Shown here: positions 8,811 through 17,569 of the stretch, piece after piece
Layout of the letters: the number at the start of each line of letters is the position of its first letter
Position numbering within the stretch: position 1 is the stretch's first letter
Origin: UBA1952 sp965246905
GTDB taxonomy: Bacteria; Bacteroidota; Bacteroidia; Chitinophagales; Chitinophagaceae
Length of the DNA stretch: 64,000 nucleotides
NCBI GenBank assembly: GCA_965246905.1
Contig: CBDFFZ010000002.1
Location: 62,001 to 126,000, forward strand
Direction: 5' to 3'
Position numbers and translations under genes: made by a program
The notes under the pieces: model-generated
What the model saw: only the letters and a program-made list of their open reading frames with translations
Told to the model about the DNA's origin: nothing
Database searches by the model: none

Positions 8811-9086
8811 TGATGGATGGTTATATCCTGTAGCTTGCAGAAATCATGTAAATCACGGCAATCAAAAAAATCACAGTTCAGACAATTACAGCGGCGAGGA
8901 AAAGCCCGATAGCATCACTTCCGCTCAAATAGCCCTGACAAGAATGGAATCCCGCTCCTTCGCGGGATGGAATGGATGGCCGGCACCCAGAGCTCAATCC
9001 GGCATCCGGGAGCTTATTAGCTCCTAACCTGGTGCCGGCGTTTATTATCCTTTACATGTATAAGCGGGCGCGCAAAGCCGTGCATC
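8811..9086. other. Structured intergenic region between convergent murA and the ammonium transporter gene
   Basis: No gene. It contains a dispersed-repeat copy (8843-8892), a hairpin ATCCCGC-loop-GCGGGAT at 8949-8968, and a larger hairpin with stem GCCGGCACC (8979-8987) / GGTGCCGGC (9031-9039) enclosing a small GGGAGCT/AGCTCC stem. One of these probably terminates transcription from both sides. Confidence 0.5.
8843..8892. repeat. Dispersed intergenic repeat, copy 1 (ATCATG...AGTTCrGrCAATTA type)
   Basis: ATCATGTAAATCA...AATCACAGTTCAGACAATTACAGC in pieces; matches 34654-34702. Found downstream of murA. Confidence 0.55.
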
Positions 9087-10313
9087 TTAAAACACGCCTT
9101 CGTCATAGGCCATCTCACCATGCTGGGATTCGTCGAGGCCGGCAGCTTCCTCTACTTCGCTTACGCGTACGCGGGTAATTTTATTGATGATGAACAGCAT
9201 TACCCAGGTAAATATAAAGGCGTAAACGCAGGCTCCGAGCGTTGCGGCCACCTGCATAAGAAAGAAATGCGTGCCGCCGTGAAGGAGGCCGTCTGCGCCG
9301 GCAGGATTCACAAATTTCGAGGCGAAGACGCCCAGCAGGATAGTGCCCAGCACGCCGCCGATACCGTGCACGCCCCATACATCGAGCGCATCATCCCAAC
9401 CCATTTTATTCTTTAAATGCACGGCGAGGTAGCATACGATGCCTGCGGAGATACCAATGATCACGGCCGAATTGAGGGATACAAAGCCCGCGGCAGGGGT
9501 AATGGTGGCCAGGCCTGCAACGGCTCCGGTAAGGAGGCCTACGAACTTCGGCTTTTTCACAAGGCACCATTCGATAACGAGCCAGGTAATAGCAGCGAAC
9601 GAGGCGGCCACATCCGTATTAAGAAAGGCGAGGCCGGTTACTGCATTTACATCAAGCGCAGAGCCTGCATTAAAGCCATACCAGCCAAACCACAGCAGGC
9701 CGGTGCCCAGCGCAATAAGCGGCACGCTGTTGGGTATGAGCTGGGTATTCTTCCGCTTACCCACATAGATTACCGAGGCCAGCGCTGCAAAGCCTGCCGT
9801 GGCATGTACTACGATGCCGCCCGCAAAATCGAGCACGCCATGTACGGCGAGAAGCCCGCCGCCCCATACCATGTGCACAAACGGATAATAGACGAGCACC
9901 TGCCACGCAATGAGGAAGATAATGTAGGATTTGAAGGTGACGCGATCCATAAAGGCGCCGGTAATAAGGGCCGGTGTGATGATGGCAAACATCATCTGGT
10001 AGGCCATGAACACAAATTCCGGCAGCTTCGGATTGCCGGAGTAGGCGCTGTAGAGGTTTACACCATGCATAAAGAATTTATCTGCATTGCCAATGACGCC
10101 GCCGGCACCGCCGCTGAAACAGAGCGAGTAACCAATGGCGTACCACAGGATGGTAGTGATACCCATAGATACAAAGCTCTGCATCATGATACCAAGAATA
10201 TTGCGCTTGCCGGCGAGGCCGCCGTAGAAGAAGGCGAGGCCGGGTGTCATGAGCATTACAAGGCTGGTAGCGAGCAGCATGAATCCGGTGATACCGGCGT
10301 CGAAGTTTGGCAT
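9087..10313 (-). CDS. amt: Ammonium transporter, Amt family
   Basis: 408 residues with eleven predicted membrane helices. The pore's conserved twin-histidine pair is present: H170 in DFAGGIVVHATAG and H316 in DVWGVHGIGG. Other family blocks are TPGLAFFYGGL and WYGFNAGSAL. The protein conducts ammonium/ammonia across the inner membrane as a trimer. The C-terminal tail is cytoplasmic, the usual docking site for PII proteins, but no glnK gene is adjacent. It is preceded on the same strand by a barrel-protein gene with a 38-bp gap, so the two are probably co-transcribed. Confidence 0.95.
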   Translation of the reverse strand: MPNFDAGITGFMLLATSLVMLMTPGLAFFYGGLAGKRNILGIMMQSFVSMGITTILWYAIGYSLCFSGGAGGVIGNADKFFMHGVNLYSAYSGNPKLPEFVFMAYQMMFAIITPALITGAFMDRVTFKSYIIFLIAWQVLVYYPFVHMVWGGGLLAVHGVLDFAGGIVVHATAGFAALASVIYVGKRKNTQLIPNSVPLIALGTGLLWFGWYGFNAGSALDVNAVTGLAFLNTDVAASFAAITWLVIEWCLVKKPKFVGLLTGAVAGLATITPAAGFVSLNSAVIIGISAGIVCYLAVHLKNKMGWDDALDVWGVHGIGGVLGTILLGVFASKFVNPAGADGLLHGGTHFFLMQVAATLGACVYAFIFTWVMLFIINKITRVRVSEVEEAAGLDESQHGEMAYDEGVF

Positions 10314-10351
10314 GTTGTTTGTTTGTTAGATTGAGTTGGAAAGTGAAGCGG

Positions 10352-11428
10352 CTAAAACCAAACCCCTAAACTAAAAACAGCATCATACCGCTGATCCCGG
10401 TACGCTTCGTTCCAGTAAAATGGCTTTACGTCATTGTATGTTTTAAGGGTGCGGCCTTCCAGGCGGATGTAGGCATTATCGAGCGGCTTGTATTCTATTC
10501 CTAAAGTGCCGCCCATTGTTTTCAGCGCCTGGTCGCCGCCCGCTGCATCTTTATAATATCCTGCGAGGAAACCATTCGTATCATAAAATCCTTCGCCGCG
10601 CACATACAGGTTAGTATGCTTATATACCGTATAGCGCGCGGATAGCAAGCCGCCATAAGCCTTGCCGGTACCCGTTCCGGGACGGTCAGCATGTTGTTGC
10701 ACCGCAAAGTCTGCCCCAGCCGTGAGGCGCAGCTTTTTCTTATCGTAGTAATAAACAAGGTTGTTGTAGAAGCGCGTGTGGTGGGCATGGAGCGAATCCG
10801 GAGTGTCATCGCCGAGATAGTTGGCATAAACCAGGCTGCTGGCCTCGTTGAAAGCATAAGTGAAGAGCATGCCCAGCGATTTCTTCCGGTTATTATCCTC
10901 AAAGAGATTATAGCCATTGAGGAGATAAAGGCGGCCTTCGAGCTTTTTGGTGATCTGGCAGGTAAGCTTGATGCCTGCCTGGTAATAGGGCTCAAACAGC
11001 GTAACCACTGCAATGGAAGAGGTAATATTCTCTTTGGGATAAAGGCCTTCGGCGCCAATGTGCGTCCGGAAAAAACCGGCATCGATCCAGAGCTTTTTAT
11101 GGAGGCGGATGCCTGCATTCGCCTCCTGCACCATATTAAAAGTGCCCGACCAGGAGCTCGCAGGGATATCGCCGTAATGGAGGGTAACGGTAGCGCGGAT
11201 ATCATCGGTTTTATAAACGGCGCTGAGCTGGGCAATATTGAGCCCTATGCTGTTGCTGCGCGGAGCGTAAGTAGGGAATTTCTGAAAGGATCCTGCGGGC
11301 AATGAATCCGTATAGAAGGCAAGATAAGCATCCGCATAGCCGGATACAGTAAGACCTTTGGGGAGCTGGGCGCTACAAAGACCTGCGGTGCAGCAGATCA
11401 AAAAGGCAAGGAAAGCGATCTTTTTCAT
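10352..11428 (-). CDS. Outer-membrane beta-barrel (BBP2/OmpL-like porin)
   Basis: About 358 residues from the chosen ATG, which gives a Sec signal (MKKIAFLAFLICCTAGLCSAQ); an ATG four codons upstream is possible. The mature part shows amphipathic strands typical of a barrel: YADAYLAFYTD, SIGLNIAQLSAVYKTDD, RATVTLHYGD and a terminal aromatic strand AVFSLGVWF. The layout fits the 'putative beta-barrel porin-2' family. The position directly upstream of the ammonium transporter suggests an outer-membrane route for small nitrogen compounds, but this is inferred from context alone. Confidence 0.8.
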   Translation of the reverse strand: MKKIAFLAFLICCTAGLCSAQLPKGLTVSGYADAYLAFYTDSLPAGSFQKFPTYAPRSNSIGLNIAQLSAVYKTDDIRATVTLHYGDIPASSWSGTFNMVQEANAGIRLHKKLWIDAGFFRTHIGAEGLYPKENITSSIAVVTLFEPYYQAGIKLTCQITKKLEGRLYLLNGYNLFEDNNRKKSLGMLFTYAFNEASSLVYANYLGDDTPDSLHAHHTRFYNNLVYYYDKKKLRLTAGADFAVQQHADRPGTGTGKAYGGLLSARYTVYKHTNLYVRGEGFYDTNGFLAGYYKDAAGGDQALKTMGGTLGIEYKPLDNAYIRLEGRTLKTYNDVKPFYWNEAYRDQRYDAVFSLGVWF

Positions 11429-11594
11429 GAAACAACACATACTCCCCCAAACATATAAAAATTACCGGCGAAATAATAACGGCACTAAGATTTTTGCTGC
11501 GCGATGCTAACTGACCACCCGGCCTGCAGGAACAGCATAAGTGGCCGCCCACGCACCTTAGCGGTGAGCAACAATGGGCTAACTTGCAGCCTGC

Positions 11595-13436
11595 ATGTCC
11601 TACAAATCGCTCGAAGCCTGCCTTACTGATCTGGAACGCAACGGCCACCTCATACGCATCACTGAAGAAGTGGATCCGCGTTTAGAGATGGCGGCAATAC
11701 AACTTCGCGTATATGCCGCCGGCGGGCCTGCCCTGTTGTTTGAGCAGGTAAAAGGATGCAGGTTTCGTGCGGCTTCCAATATCTTCGGCACCATTGAGCG
11801 CAGCAGGTTTATCTTCCGCGATACGATGCGGCAGGTGCAGGAGATCATTGCCCTGAAAGACGATCCGATGGCGGCATTGAAGCAGCCGTTTAAAAACATA
11901 GGCAATGGTTTGGCGGCGCTGAAGGCATTACCTTTAAAAAGATCATCCGGCGGGCCGGTAACGGCGCAGCAGATCTCCATTCACGATATTCCGCAGATAC
12001 AGCACTGGCCTATAGATGGCGGAGCCTTCGTAACCCTGCCGCAGGTATATACCGAGGACCCGGATGCGCCGGGAATCATGAAAGCCAACATCGGCATGTA
12101 CCGCATTCAGCTATCCGGCAATGAGTATGTGCCCGATAAGGAGATCGGCCTGCATTATCAGTTGCACCGCGGCATTGGCATCCACCAGAGCAAAGCGAAT
12201 AAAAAGGGCGCGCCGCTTAAGGTAAGTATCTTCGTGGGTGGACCGCCATCGCATACTTTGGCTGCGGTAATGCCGCTGCCCGAAGGCCTGAGCGAAGCCA
12301 CGTTTGCGGGATTGCTGGGAGGCAGGCGATTCAGATATGCCTACGACAGCGAAGGATTCTGCATTTCCAATGATGCCGATTTTGTGATCACCGGAACGGT
12401 AGCGCCAGGGGAGAATAAGCCGGAAGGGCCATTCGGCGATCACCTCGGCTACTACAGCCTTATGCATCCCTTCCCGCTTATGAAAGTGCACAAGGTCTAT
12501 GCAAAGGAGAGCGCCATCTGGCCCTTTACGGTTGTAGGCCGCCCGCCACAGGAAGACACAAGCTTCGGCGCGCTGATACATGAGCTCACCGGCAACGCCA
12601 TACCGCAGGAAATACCCGGACTTAAAGAAGTAAATGCCGTAGATGCGGCTGGTGTGCATCCCTTATTACTCGCCATCGGCAGTGAGCGCTATACACCTTA
12701 TGCCCCTGCGAAAGCGCCGGCCGAGCTGCTTACATTAGCCAACCGTGTGCTGGGCACCGGCCAGCTGAGCCTCGCAAAATTCCTTTTCATTACCGCTGAT
12801 GATACGAACCAATTGCATACGCATGATATCACGGCTTATCTCAGGTTTGTATTGGAGCGCATAGACCTTAAAAGAGATATGCATTTCTATACCAATACAA
12901 CGATCGATACACTCGACTATTCCGGTACCGGGCTGAACGCGGGGAGCAAAGTGGTTTTTGCTGCCTACGGCGATGTGCTGCGCGAGCTAAGCAATGAAGT
13001 ACCGCAGCCCTTTAAAGAGCTATGCGGGTTTGGCCCGGCTCATCTTGCAATGCCCGGAGTGGTGATGCTTGGCGCTGACAAATTCACTACTTATGATGCC
13101 GCAGCTAAAGAAACAGAAGCGCTCGATGCGCAGCTCGGCACGCAGCCGCACTCAATAAAAGGCATACAGATCATCGTGCTTTGCGATGATGCCGCTTTTG
13201 CAGCGCGTACGCTGAATAATTTTCTCTGGGTAACATTCACCCGCTGCAATCCGGCAAATGATATAAGCGGTATCGGGGCATTTACGAGGTTCAAGCACTG
13301 GGGCTGCGAAGGCCCTTTGGTGATCGATGCAAGGATAAAGCCGCACCATGCGCCGGTGCTGGAGGTGGATGCAGCTGTTGAGCGCAGGATAGACCGGCTT
13401 TTTGCCAGAGGCGGCAGTTTGGCTGGTATCGGTTAA
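11595..13436 (+). CDS. UbiD-family decarboxylase (menaquinone-biosynthesis type)
   Basis: 613 residues, typical for the long UbiD form found in Bacteroidota, often annotated as menaquinone biosynthesis decarboxylase. UbiD enzymes use prenylated FMN made by a UbiX partner to decarboxylate aromatic or unsaturated acids. The family's active-site block is seen as EGPFGDHLGYYS at residues 277-288, with Glu277 and an acidic residue at 282 that is Asp here. Other blocks are FEQVKG, a 'DIPQIQHWPIDGGAF' segment and 'HHAPVLEVD' near the end. No ubiX is adjacent. A terminator-like hairpin follows the stop. Confidence 0.88.
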   Translation: MSYKSLEACLTDLERNGHLIRITEEVDPRLEMAAIQLRVYAAGGPALLFEQVKGCRFRAASNIFGTIERSRFIFRDTMRQVQEIIALKDDPMAALKQPFKNIGNGLAALKALPLKRSSGGPVTAQQISIHDIPQIQHWPIDGGAFVTLPQVYTEDPDAPGIMKANIGMYRIQLSGNEYVPDKEIGLHYQLHRGIGIHQSKANKKGAPLKVSIFVGGPPSHTLAAVMPLPEGLSEATFAGLLGGRRFRYAYDSEGFCISNDADFVITGTVAPGENKPEGPFGDHLGYYSLMHPFPLMKVHKVYAKESAIWPFTVVGRPPQEDTSFGALIHELTGNAIPQEIPGLKEVNAVDAAGVHPLLLAIGSERYTPYAPAKAPAELLTLANRVLGTGQLSLAKFLFITADDTNQLHTHDITAYLRFVLERIDLKRDMHFYTNTTIDTLDYSGTGLNAGSKVVFAAYGDVLRELSNEVPQPFKELCGFGPAHLAMPGVVMLGADKFTTYDAAAKETEALDAQLGTQPHSIKGIQIIVLCDDAAFAARTLNNFLWVTFTRCNPANDISGIGAFTRFKHWGCEGPLVIDARIKPHHAPVLEVDAAVERRIDRLFARGGSLAGIG

Positions 13437-13467
13437 CGCCGACAGGGTTCAAAACCCTGCCGGCGTT
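13435..13467. terminator. Bidirectional terminator-like hairpin between ubiD-like gene and mreD
   Basis: AACGCCGACAGGGTT (13435-13449), loop CAA, AACCCTGCCGGCGTT (13453-13467): 15-bp stem with one mismatch, between convergent genes. A nearly identical hairpin lies at 33377-33409, so this is also a dispersed repeat. Confidence 0.75.
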
Positions 13468-13475
13468 GGATCGTG

Positions 13476-14021
13476 TTAGTTCCGAGCATTCACCGCCTTT
13501 GTAAATAAGAGCAGGTAGGCCACTACAAACAGCAGCGAGGTAACCGCAGAAGCCAGCACCTTGAGCAGGAGGTACCCGATATTGGCAAAGCTCCAGTGCT
13601 CGAGCACAAAAAAAGTAAAGTGGTTAATGACAATGAGAAATGCCGCGTAGGTAAGAAAAGGGATCCAGCCCATGTTCTTTACATTGGGGCTCTGGTTTAC
13701 ATATTCCACCAGGTTTTTAGGTAGCAGCGCAGTAAGCACATTCGTGCGCAGGTAGGCAATGAGCACCGCAGCAAAAGCGTGCATACCGCCCGTATCCATA
13801 AAAGTATCCACCGTGAGTCCCATTGCGGCTCCAAGAATAAGAAGCAGCCATACAGGCGTCTCGAAAGGAAGCAGTAAAATAAACAGCGGGTAGATATAAG
13901 GGATAAATACCGGGAAGCCGGCAGGGTCAGTCCACCAGAGCAGGGTGATGCGGTTGAGCAGCAGCACCTGCAACAGCACCAGCAGCCAGAAGCGCAGAAA
14001 GTTTTTTAGTTGAATGCTCAT
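13476..14021 (-). CDS. mreD: Rod shape-determining protein MreD
   Basis: 181 residues with about five hydrophobic spans (e.g. FWLLVLLQVLLLNRITLLWW, FIPYIYPLFILLLPF, LLLILGAAMGLTVD). MreD is the inner-membrane partner of MreC in the elongasome. Its start overlaps the end of mreC by 4 bp, showing translational coupling. The arrangement mreB-(insert)-mreC-mreD is the usual order except for the insert. Confidence 0.9.
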   Translation of the reverse strand: MSIQLKNFLRFWLLVLLQVLLLNRITLLWWTDPAGFPVFIPYIYPLFILLLPFETPVWLLLILGAAMGLTVDTFMDTGGMHAFAAVLIAYLRTNVLTALLPKNLVEYVNQSPNVKNMGWIPFLTYAAFLIVINHFTFFVLEHWSFANIGYLLLKVLASAVTSLLFVVAYLLLFTKAVNARN

Positions 14022-14896
14022 TTCTTCTTCCCCTCCTTTTTCGTAGTATTCAATGCCTCGACAGCCTGTTGCTCGGGCGACATCAGATTCTCGATCACAT
14101 ACACATAAGGTACATTCCGGAAGTTGGTGGCAGGCTTCAGCAGGAGCAGCCGCTTTCCGCTGCGCTGTATCCGCTCGGAGCGCGCAATGGTACCTACCAG
14201 CACATCCGGAGGGAAGAATGAGTTAACGGTCGTATAAACGGAATCGCCGAGATGCAGCTTTATTTCCATCGGCACATCAGTCACGTAGATCACATCCGGC
14301 TTGGGTACCCGGCTTTCGTAGGTCCACCGCATCATGCCGGCAGTACTGTCCCTGAGCCTTACGCTTACTAATTGTAGCTCACTGAGCACAGAAAGCACCG
14401 TAGCAAAATGCGCCGATGTATGCACAACCTTCCCTACAACGCCGGAGCCGGAAATAACCGCCTGCCCCTCACGTACGCCATCGCGGAAGCCGCGGTTGAG
14501 GGTAAGGTAATTATTCTTCTCAGCAACGGAATTATTGATGACGCGGGCAGTGCGATAAATGTATTTGGCATACTCCACGATATGCGTCGAATCCGAATTG
14601 CGGCCGCTCACTGTGCTATCGCGCAGGGTATCAACGCTGTACTTCGCCTTCGCGATCTGCGCCTGGAGCCGGGCATTCTCAATCATCAGGCTGTCATTTA
14701 CCTTTCCTAAAGAGAAATAGCGGGTCAGCGCACTTTGCTTTGTATAAAAGTATCCGGATACGGCATTGCTGGAGCTCAGGATATCTGTACCCTGGAGCGT
14801 ATGTGTACGTGAAATAAACACAGCGCAAAAAGCTTCCAGCGCCAGGAAGAGCAGGAGGTTAAAGAACCGGCGGATGAAGAGGATGAAATTTCTCAT
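14018..14896 (-). CDS. mreC: Rod shape-determining protein MreC
   Basis: 292 residues. One N-terminal membrane helix (FFNLLLFLALEAFCAVFIS), a periplasmic coiled coil (about 60-95, NDSLMIENARLQAQIAKAK) and the double beta-barrel domain with landmarks NYLTLNRGFRDGVREGQAVI, GVVGKV and LHLGDSVYTT. MreC links the cytoplasmic MreB filament to periplasmic peptidoglycan synthases. The ATG overlaps the stop of the inserted four-helix-bundle gene (TGA/ATG overlap), so mreC is now coupled to that gene rather than directly to mreB. The C-terminus is Lys-rich. Confidence 0.93.
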   Translation of the reverse strand: MRNFILFIRRFFNLLLFLALEAFCAVFISRTHTLQGTDILSSSNAVSGYFYTKQSALTRYFSLGKVNDSLMIENARLQAQIAKAKYSVDTLRDSTVSGRNSDSTHIVEYAKYIYRTARVINNSVAEKNNYLTLNRGFRDGVREGQAVISGSGVVGKVVHTSAHFATVLSVLSELQLVSVRLRDSTAGMMRWTYESRVPKPDVIYVTDVPMEIKLHLGDSVYTTVNSFFPPDVLVGTIARSERIQRSGKRLLLLKPATNFRNVPYVYVIENLMSPEQQAVEALNTTKKEGKKK

Positions 14897-15303
14897 TCCG
14901 GATTGCGGAATTCGGATTGCGGAATTGTTTTGGTTCGTGCTGATTTACTATTGATCCTTTCTCTTACTGTTTTTCCGGAAGCCGTAAATATGGCGGTAAG
15001 CTCATTTGCCTCGTGCAATAAAGGAGTCAGACGGTTATCGTTCATAATACCCGATTCTGTAAGAAGCTCAATCCAGAAACACGTTTCATCTGCTTCTTCC
15101 TCAATAATAATCATCTTATTAAGGAAGTCTTTATCGGATTTTGCCCTGCAGGCAGCACGGTAATTGGCACCTACCGAAGTGCCGCTACGAATGATTTGGT
15201 TAGCTATTACTTTACCGCCAACCGTTTCCGGTATTGCTTCCGTAAGTTTAATAATTCTAATACTAAATTGCTTGGTTCTTGCACGAAGATCATTCTGATT
15301 CAT
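14893..15303 (-). CDS. Four-helix-bundle protein (S23/23S rRNA intervening-sequence family)
   Basis: 136 residues. Family landmarks: VIANQIIRSGTSVGANYRAACRAKSDKDF, quoted in parts as ANQIIRSGTSVGANYRAA and KSDKDFLNKMIIIEEEADET, followed by a helix ending in LLHEANELTAIF. These small proteins were first found inside 23S rRNA intervening sequences and also occur as free genes in Bacteroidota; their structure is a pentameric four-helix bundle and their function is unknown. The C-terminal tail (IPQSEFRNPE) is encoded by the inverted repeat that bounds the gene. It sits between mreB and mreC, which is not its usual place. Confidence 0.88.
   Translation of the reverse strand: MNQNDLRARTKQFSIRIIKLTEAIPETVGGKVIANQIIRSGTSVGANYRAACRAKSDKDFLNKMIIIEEEADETCFWIELLTESGIMNDNRLTPLLHEANELTAIFTASGKTVRERINSKSARTKTIPQSEFRNPE
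14897..14927 (+). repeat. Inverted repeat, mreC-side boundary of the four-helix-bundle insert
   Basis: Contains CGGATTGCGGAATTCG; its exact 16-bp reverse complement CGAATTCCGCAATCCG occurs at the other end of the insert (15373-15388). The repeat overlaps the end of the inserted gene just before the mreC start. Confidence 0.7.
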
Positions 15304-15360
15304 AAGTTGTTATCAATAAGATCGCATAAAGCATGCTGCAAATTAATAACTTCTACCTGT

Positions 15361-15396
15361 CAATCCGCATTTCGAATTCCGCAATCCGCATTGCGA
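15361..15396 (-). repeat. Inverted repeat, mreB-side boundary of the four-helix-bundle insert
   Basis: Contains CGAATTCCGCAATCCG, matching the reverse complement of the copy at 14897-14927, with extra related bases on each side (CAATCCGCATT, CATTGCG). It ends at the mreB stop codon. Confidence 0.7.
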
Positions 15397-16419
15397 TTAT
15401 TTCATCAGAAAAGGCATTCTTGCAATATTCTTCAAAGCCATGCCGGTGCCGCGAACTACCGCGCGCAGCGGATCTTCAGCTACATGTACCGGGAGCTTTA
15501 TTTTCTGGGAAATGCGCTTATCAAGCCCCCGCAAAAGGGCGCCGCCGCCAGTCAGGTACAGCCCGCGACGATAAATATCGGCGGCCAGCTCCGGCGGCGT
15601 GCTTTCCAGCGCTTTCAGGATCGCTTCCTCCACTTTAAAGATTGATTTGTCCAGCGCTTCGGCAACTTCCTGGTAGCTTACCATGATCTGCTTCGGGATG
15701 CCGGTTACGAGGTCACGGCCATTTACTGCAATATCATCGGGCGGATTATCCAGCTCCTTCAGCGCGGATCCTACGTGTATCTTGATCTGCTCAGCCGTGC
15801 GCTCCCCAATTAAGAGGGAGTGATAGCGGCGCATTGCTTCCATAATATCGGCTGTAAATTCATCGCCAGCAATACGGATGCTCTGATCGCAAACGATCCC
15901 TGCAAGGGCAATCACGGAAATGCCTGTGGTACCACCGCCGATATCGATGATCATATTGCCGGTAGGCTCTTCCACATCGATGCCAATGCCCAGCGCGGCT
16001 GCCATCGGTTCATGGATCATAAACACTTCTTTGGCGCCGGCCTGGTCGGCACTGTCGCGGACCGCGCGCTTTTCTACCTCGGTGATGGAAGACGGTATGC
16101 AGATAACCATGCGCCAGCTCGGCGGGAAGAGGGGCTTTTTAGGAAAGATGAGCTTGATCATTTCCCGGATCATACCTTCGGCAGCGTCAAAGTCGGCAAT
16201 TACGCCATCTTTCAGCGGGCGGATGGTTTTAAGGTTCTCGTGGGTTTTTTCGTGCATCATCATCGCCTTCTTGCCTACAGCTACAATTTTATTGGTGCTG
16301 CGGTCTTTGGCTACGATCGACGGCTCGTCCACTACAATCTCGTCATTATGAATAATTAATGTATTGGCAGTCCCCAGGTCCATGGCAATTTCCTGGGTGA
16401 GGAAGTTAAAAAGTCCCAT
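15397..16419 (-). CDS. mreB: Rod shape-determining protein MreB (bacterial actin)
   Basis: 340 residues from the ATG at 16419 (MGLFNFLTQEIAMDLGTANT), which matches the family start; the frame extends upstream without protein character. Actin-fold landmarks: phosphate 1 DLGTANTLI, CIPSSITEVEKRAV, phosphate 2 IDIGGGTTGISVI, and the adenosine motif LTGGGALLRGLD. MreB forms membrane-bound filaments that direct lateral cell-wall growth. It is the first gene of the mre operon and is separated from mreC by the four-helix-bundle insert. Confidence 0.96.
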   Translation of the reverse strand: MGLFNFLTQEIAMDLGTANTLIIHNDEIVVDEPSIVAKDRSTNKIVAVGKKAMMMHEKTHENLKTIRPLKDGVIADFDAAEGMIREMIKLIFPKKPLFPPSWRMVICIPSSITEVEKRAVRDSADQAGAKEVFMIHEPMAAALGIGIDVEEPTGNMIIDIGGGTTGISVIALAGIVCDQSIRIAGDEFTADIMEAMRRYHSLLIGERTAEQIKIHVGSALKELDNPPDDIAVNGRDLVTGIPKQIMVSYQEVAEALDKSIFKVEEAILKALESTPPELAADIYRRGLYLTGGGALLRGLDKRISQKIKLPVHVAEDPLRAVVRGTGMALKNIARMPFLMK

Positions 16420-16761
16420 AATTCTATACAGAAGCAGGTTTTGAAGATATACCCGCAAAGGTGCGATAAATAAAGGGGCTTTCAAATTCTGTGATTGCGT
16501 GCGGATGGTTAATTTTATTGTCCGGAGTGGCGGAATGCTATGGAGCAGTCGGGGCGTTGGCACCATTCATCCCATTGCTGCTATTGAGCTTTTCCTGCAT
16601 TAAGTGATAGGCCACAGATTAAGCTGATCGAGCAGATTTACACTGATTTCTTTAGCCGGGCTATAATCTATAGCAGACTAAAGATTTCATGACGAGGAAC
16701 TATTGCGGAGCTTTTCCCATGGGCTTAGCTCTTTAAAAATTCAATTACCTTTCACCATCCA
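16420..16761. other. Intergenic region upstream of mreB with a dispersed repeat
   Basis: No gene. It separates the divergent mreB and lolD-like genes, so it should hold both promoters. The stretch 16513-16595 is a copy of a repeat found again at 33276-33360 (core GGGGCGTTGGCACC). Around 16607-16650 lies a degenerate stretch 'CACAGATTAAGCTGAT...AGATTTACACTGATT' of a type common in Bacteroidota spacers. Confidence 0.5.
16513..16595. repeat. Dispersed intergenic repeat, copy 1 (GGGGCGTTGGCACC type)
   Basis: See the copy at 33276-33360. Here it lies 94 bp upstream of the mreB start. Confidence 0.7.
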
Positions 16762-17481
16762 ATGAAAGACATCATTTCCCTGCAGGATATCCACAAGAGC
16801 TACTTCCTCGGCAAGCAGGAGCTCCCCGTGCTCAAAGGCATTAACCTCACCATACGCGCAAATGAATATGTAGCGCTCATGGGGCCGTCCGGCTCCGGTA
16901 AGAGCACACTGATGAATATTCTCGGCTGCCTTGATACGCCTACGGCCGGGCACTACATTCTCAACAGCAAAGATGTAAGCCGTATGGGCGAGGATGAGCT
17001 TGCCGGTGTGCGCAATATCGAGATCGGCTTCGTATTCCAGCAGTTCAATCTCCTGCCGCGCCTCACTGCCTGGGAAAATGTAGCTGTGCCCCTCATCTAT
17101 GCAGGAGTAGGAAAAAAAGAGCGGGAAGAACGTGCAAGAGCCATGCTCGATAAAGTAGGTCTCGGCGATCGCGGCCACCATAAGCCCAATGAGCTAAGTG
17201 GTGGTCAGAGCCAGCGTGTAGCCATAGCCCGTGCCCTCGTAAACAATCCGTCCCTGATACTTGCAGATGAGCCTACCGGAAACCTCGACACCAAAACTTC
17301 CATAGAGATCATGGAGCTCTTCGGCGTCATACACGACGGCGGCAATACCGTTGTGCTCGTAACACACGAGGAAGACATCGCCAAACATACGCACCGCGTA
17401 GTAAGAATCAGGGATGGCGTGGTAGAGACGGATTTGGCCAACAAAAATCCGATGAGAGGAGGAGTCTATATGGAAGCATAG
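16762..17481 (+). CDS. ABC transporter ATP-binding protein (LolD/MacB type)
   Basis: 239 residues. Walker A GPSGSGKST at 41-49, Q-loop FVFQQFNLLPRLTAWENV, signature LSGGQSQRVAIARAL near 145, Walker B LILADEPTGNLD and switch His in LVTHEED. The 'FNLLPRLTAWENV' and 'PTGNLDT' signatures place it in the LolD/MacB/FtsE group that powers type VII ABC systems (lipoprotein release, efflux or cell-surface work). No permease is adjacent, so the partner must be elsewhere. Confidence 0.9.
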   Translation: MKDIISLQDIHKSYFLGKQELPVLKGINLTIRANEYVALMGPSGSGKSTLMNILGCLDTPTAGHYILNSKDVSRMGEDELAGVRNIEIGFVFQQFNLLPRLTAWENVAVPLIYAGVGKKEREERARAMLDKVGLGDRGHHKPNELSGGQSQRVAIARALVNNPSLILADEPTGNLDTKTSIEIMELFGVIHDGGNTVVLVTHEEDIAKHTHRVVRIRDGVVETDLANKNPMRGGVYMEA

Positions 17482-17569
17482 GCTTTGCGTCAGGTGGTAA
17501 TTATGCCAGATCGGAATAGGGCAAACCATCAATCAAAAAACCCAAATCAGCAATCAGAAATTCCCCAAA

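Noticed and set aside
9417..10334. 305-codon plus-strand frame opposite the ammonium transporter
   Set aside because: It is the complement of a strongly supported membrane protein gene; its composition is atypical (His/Gly/Glu rich) and it has no domain.
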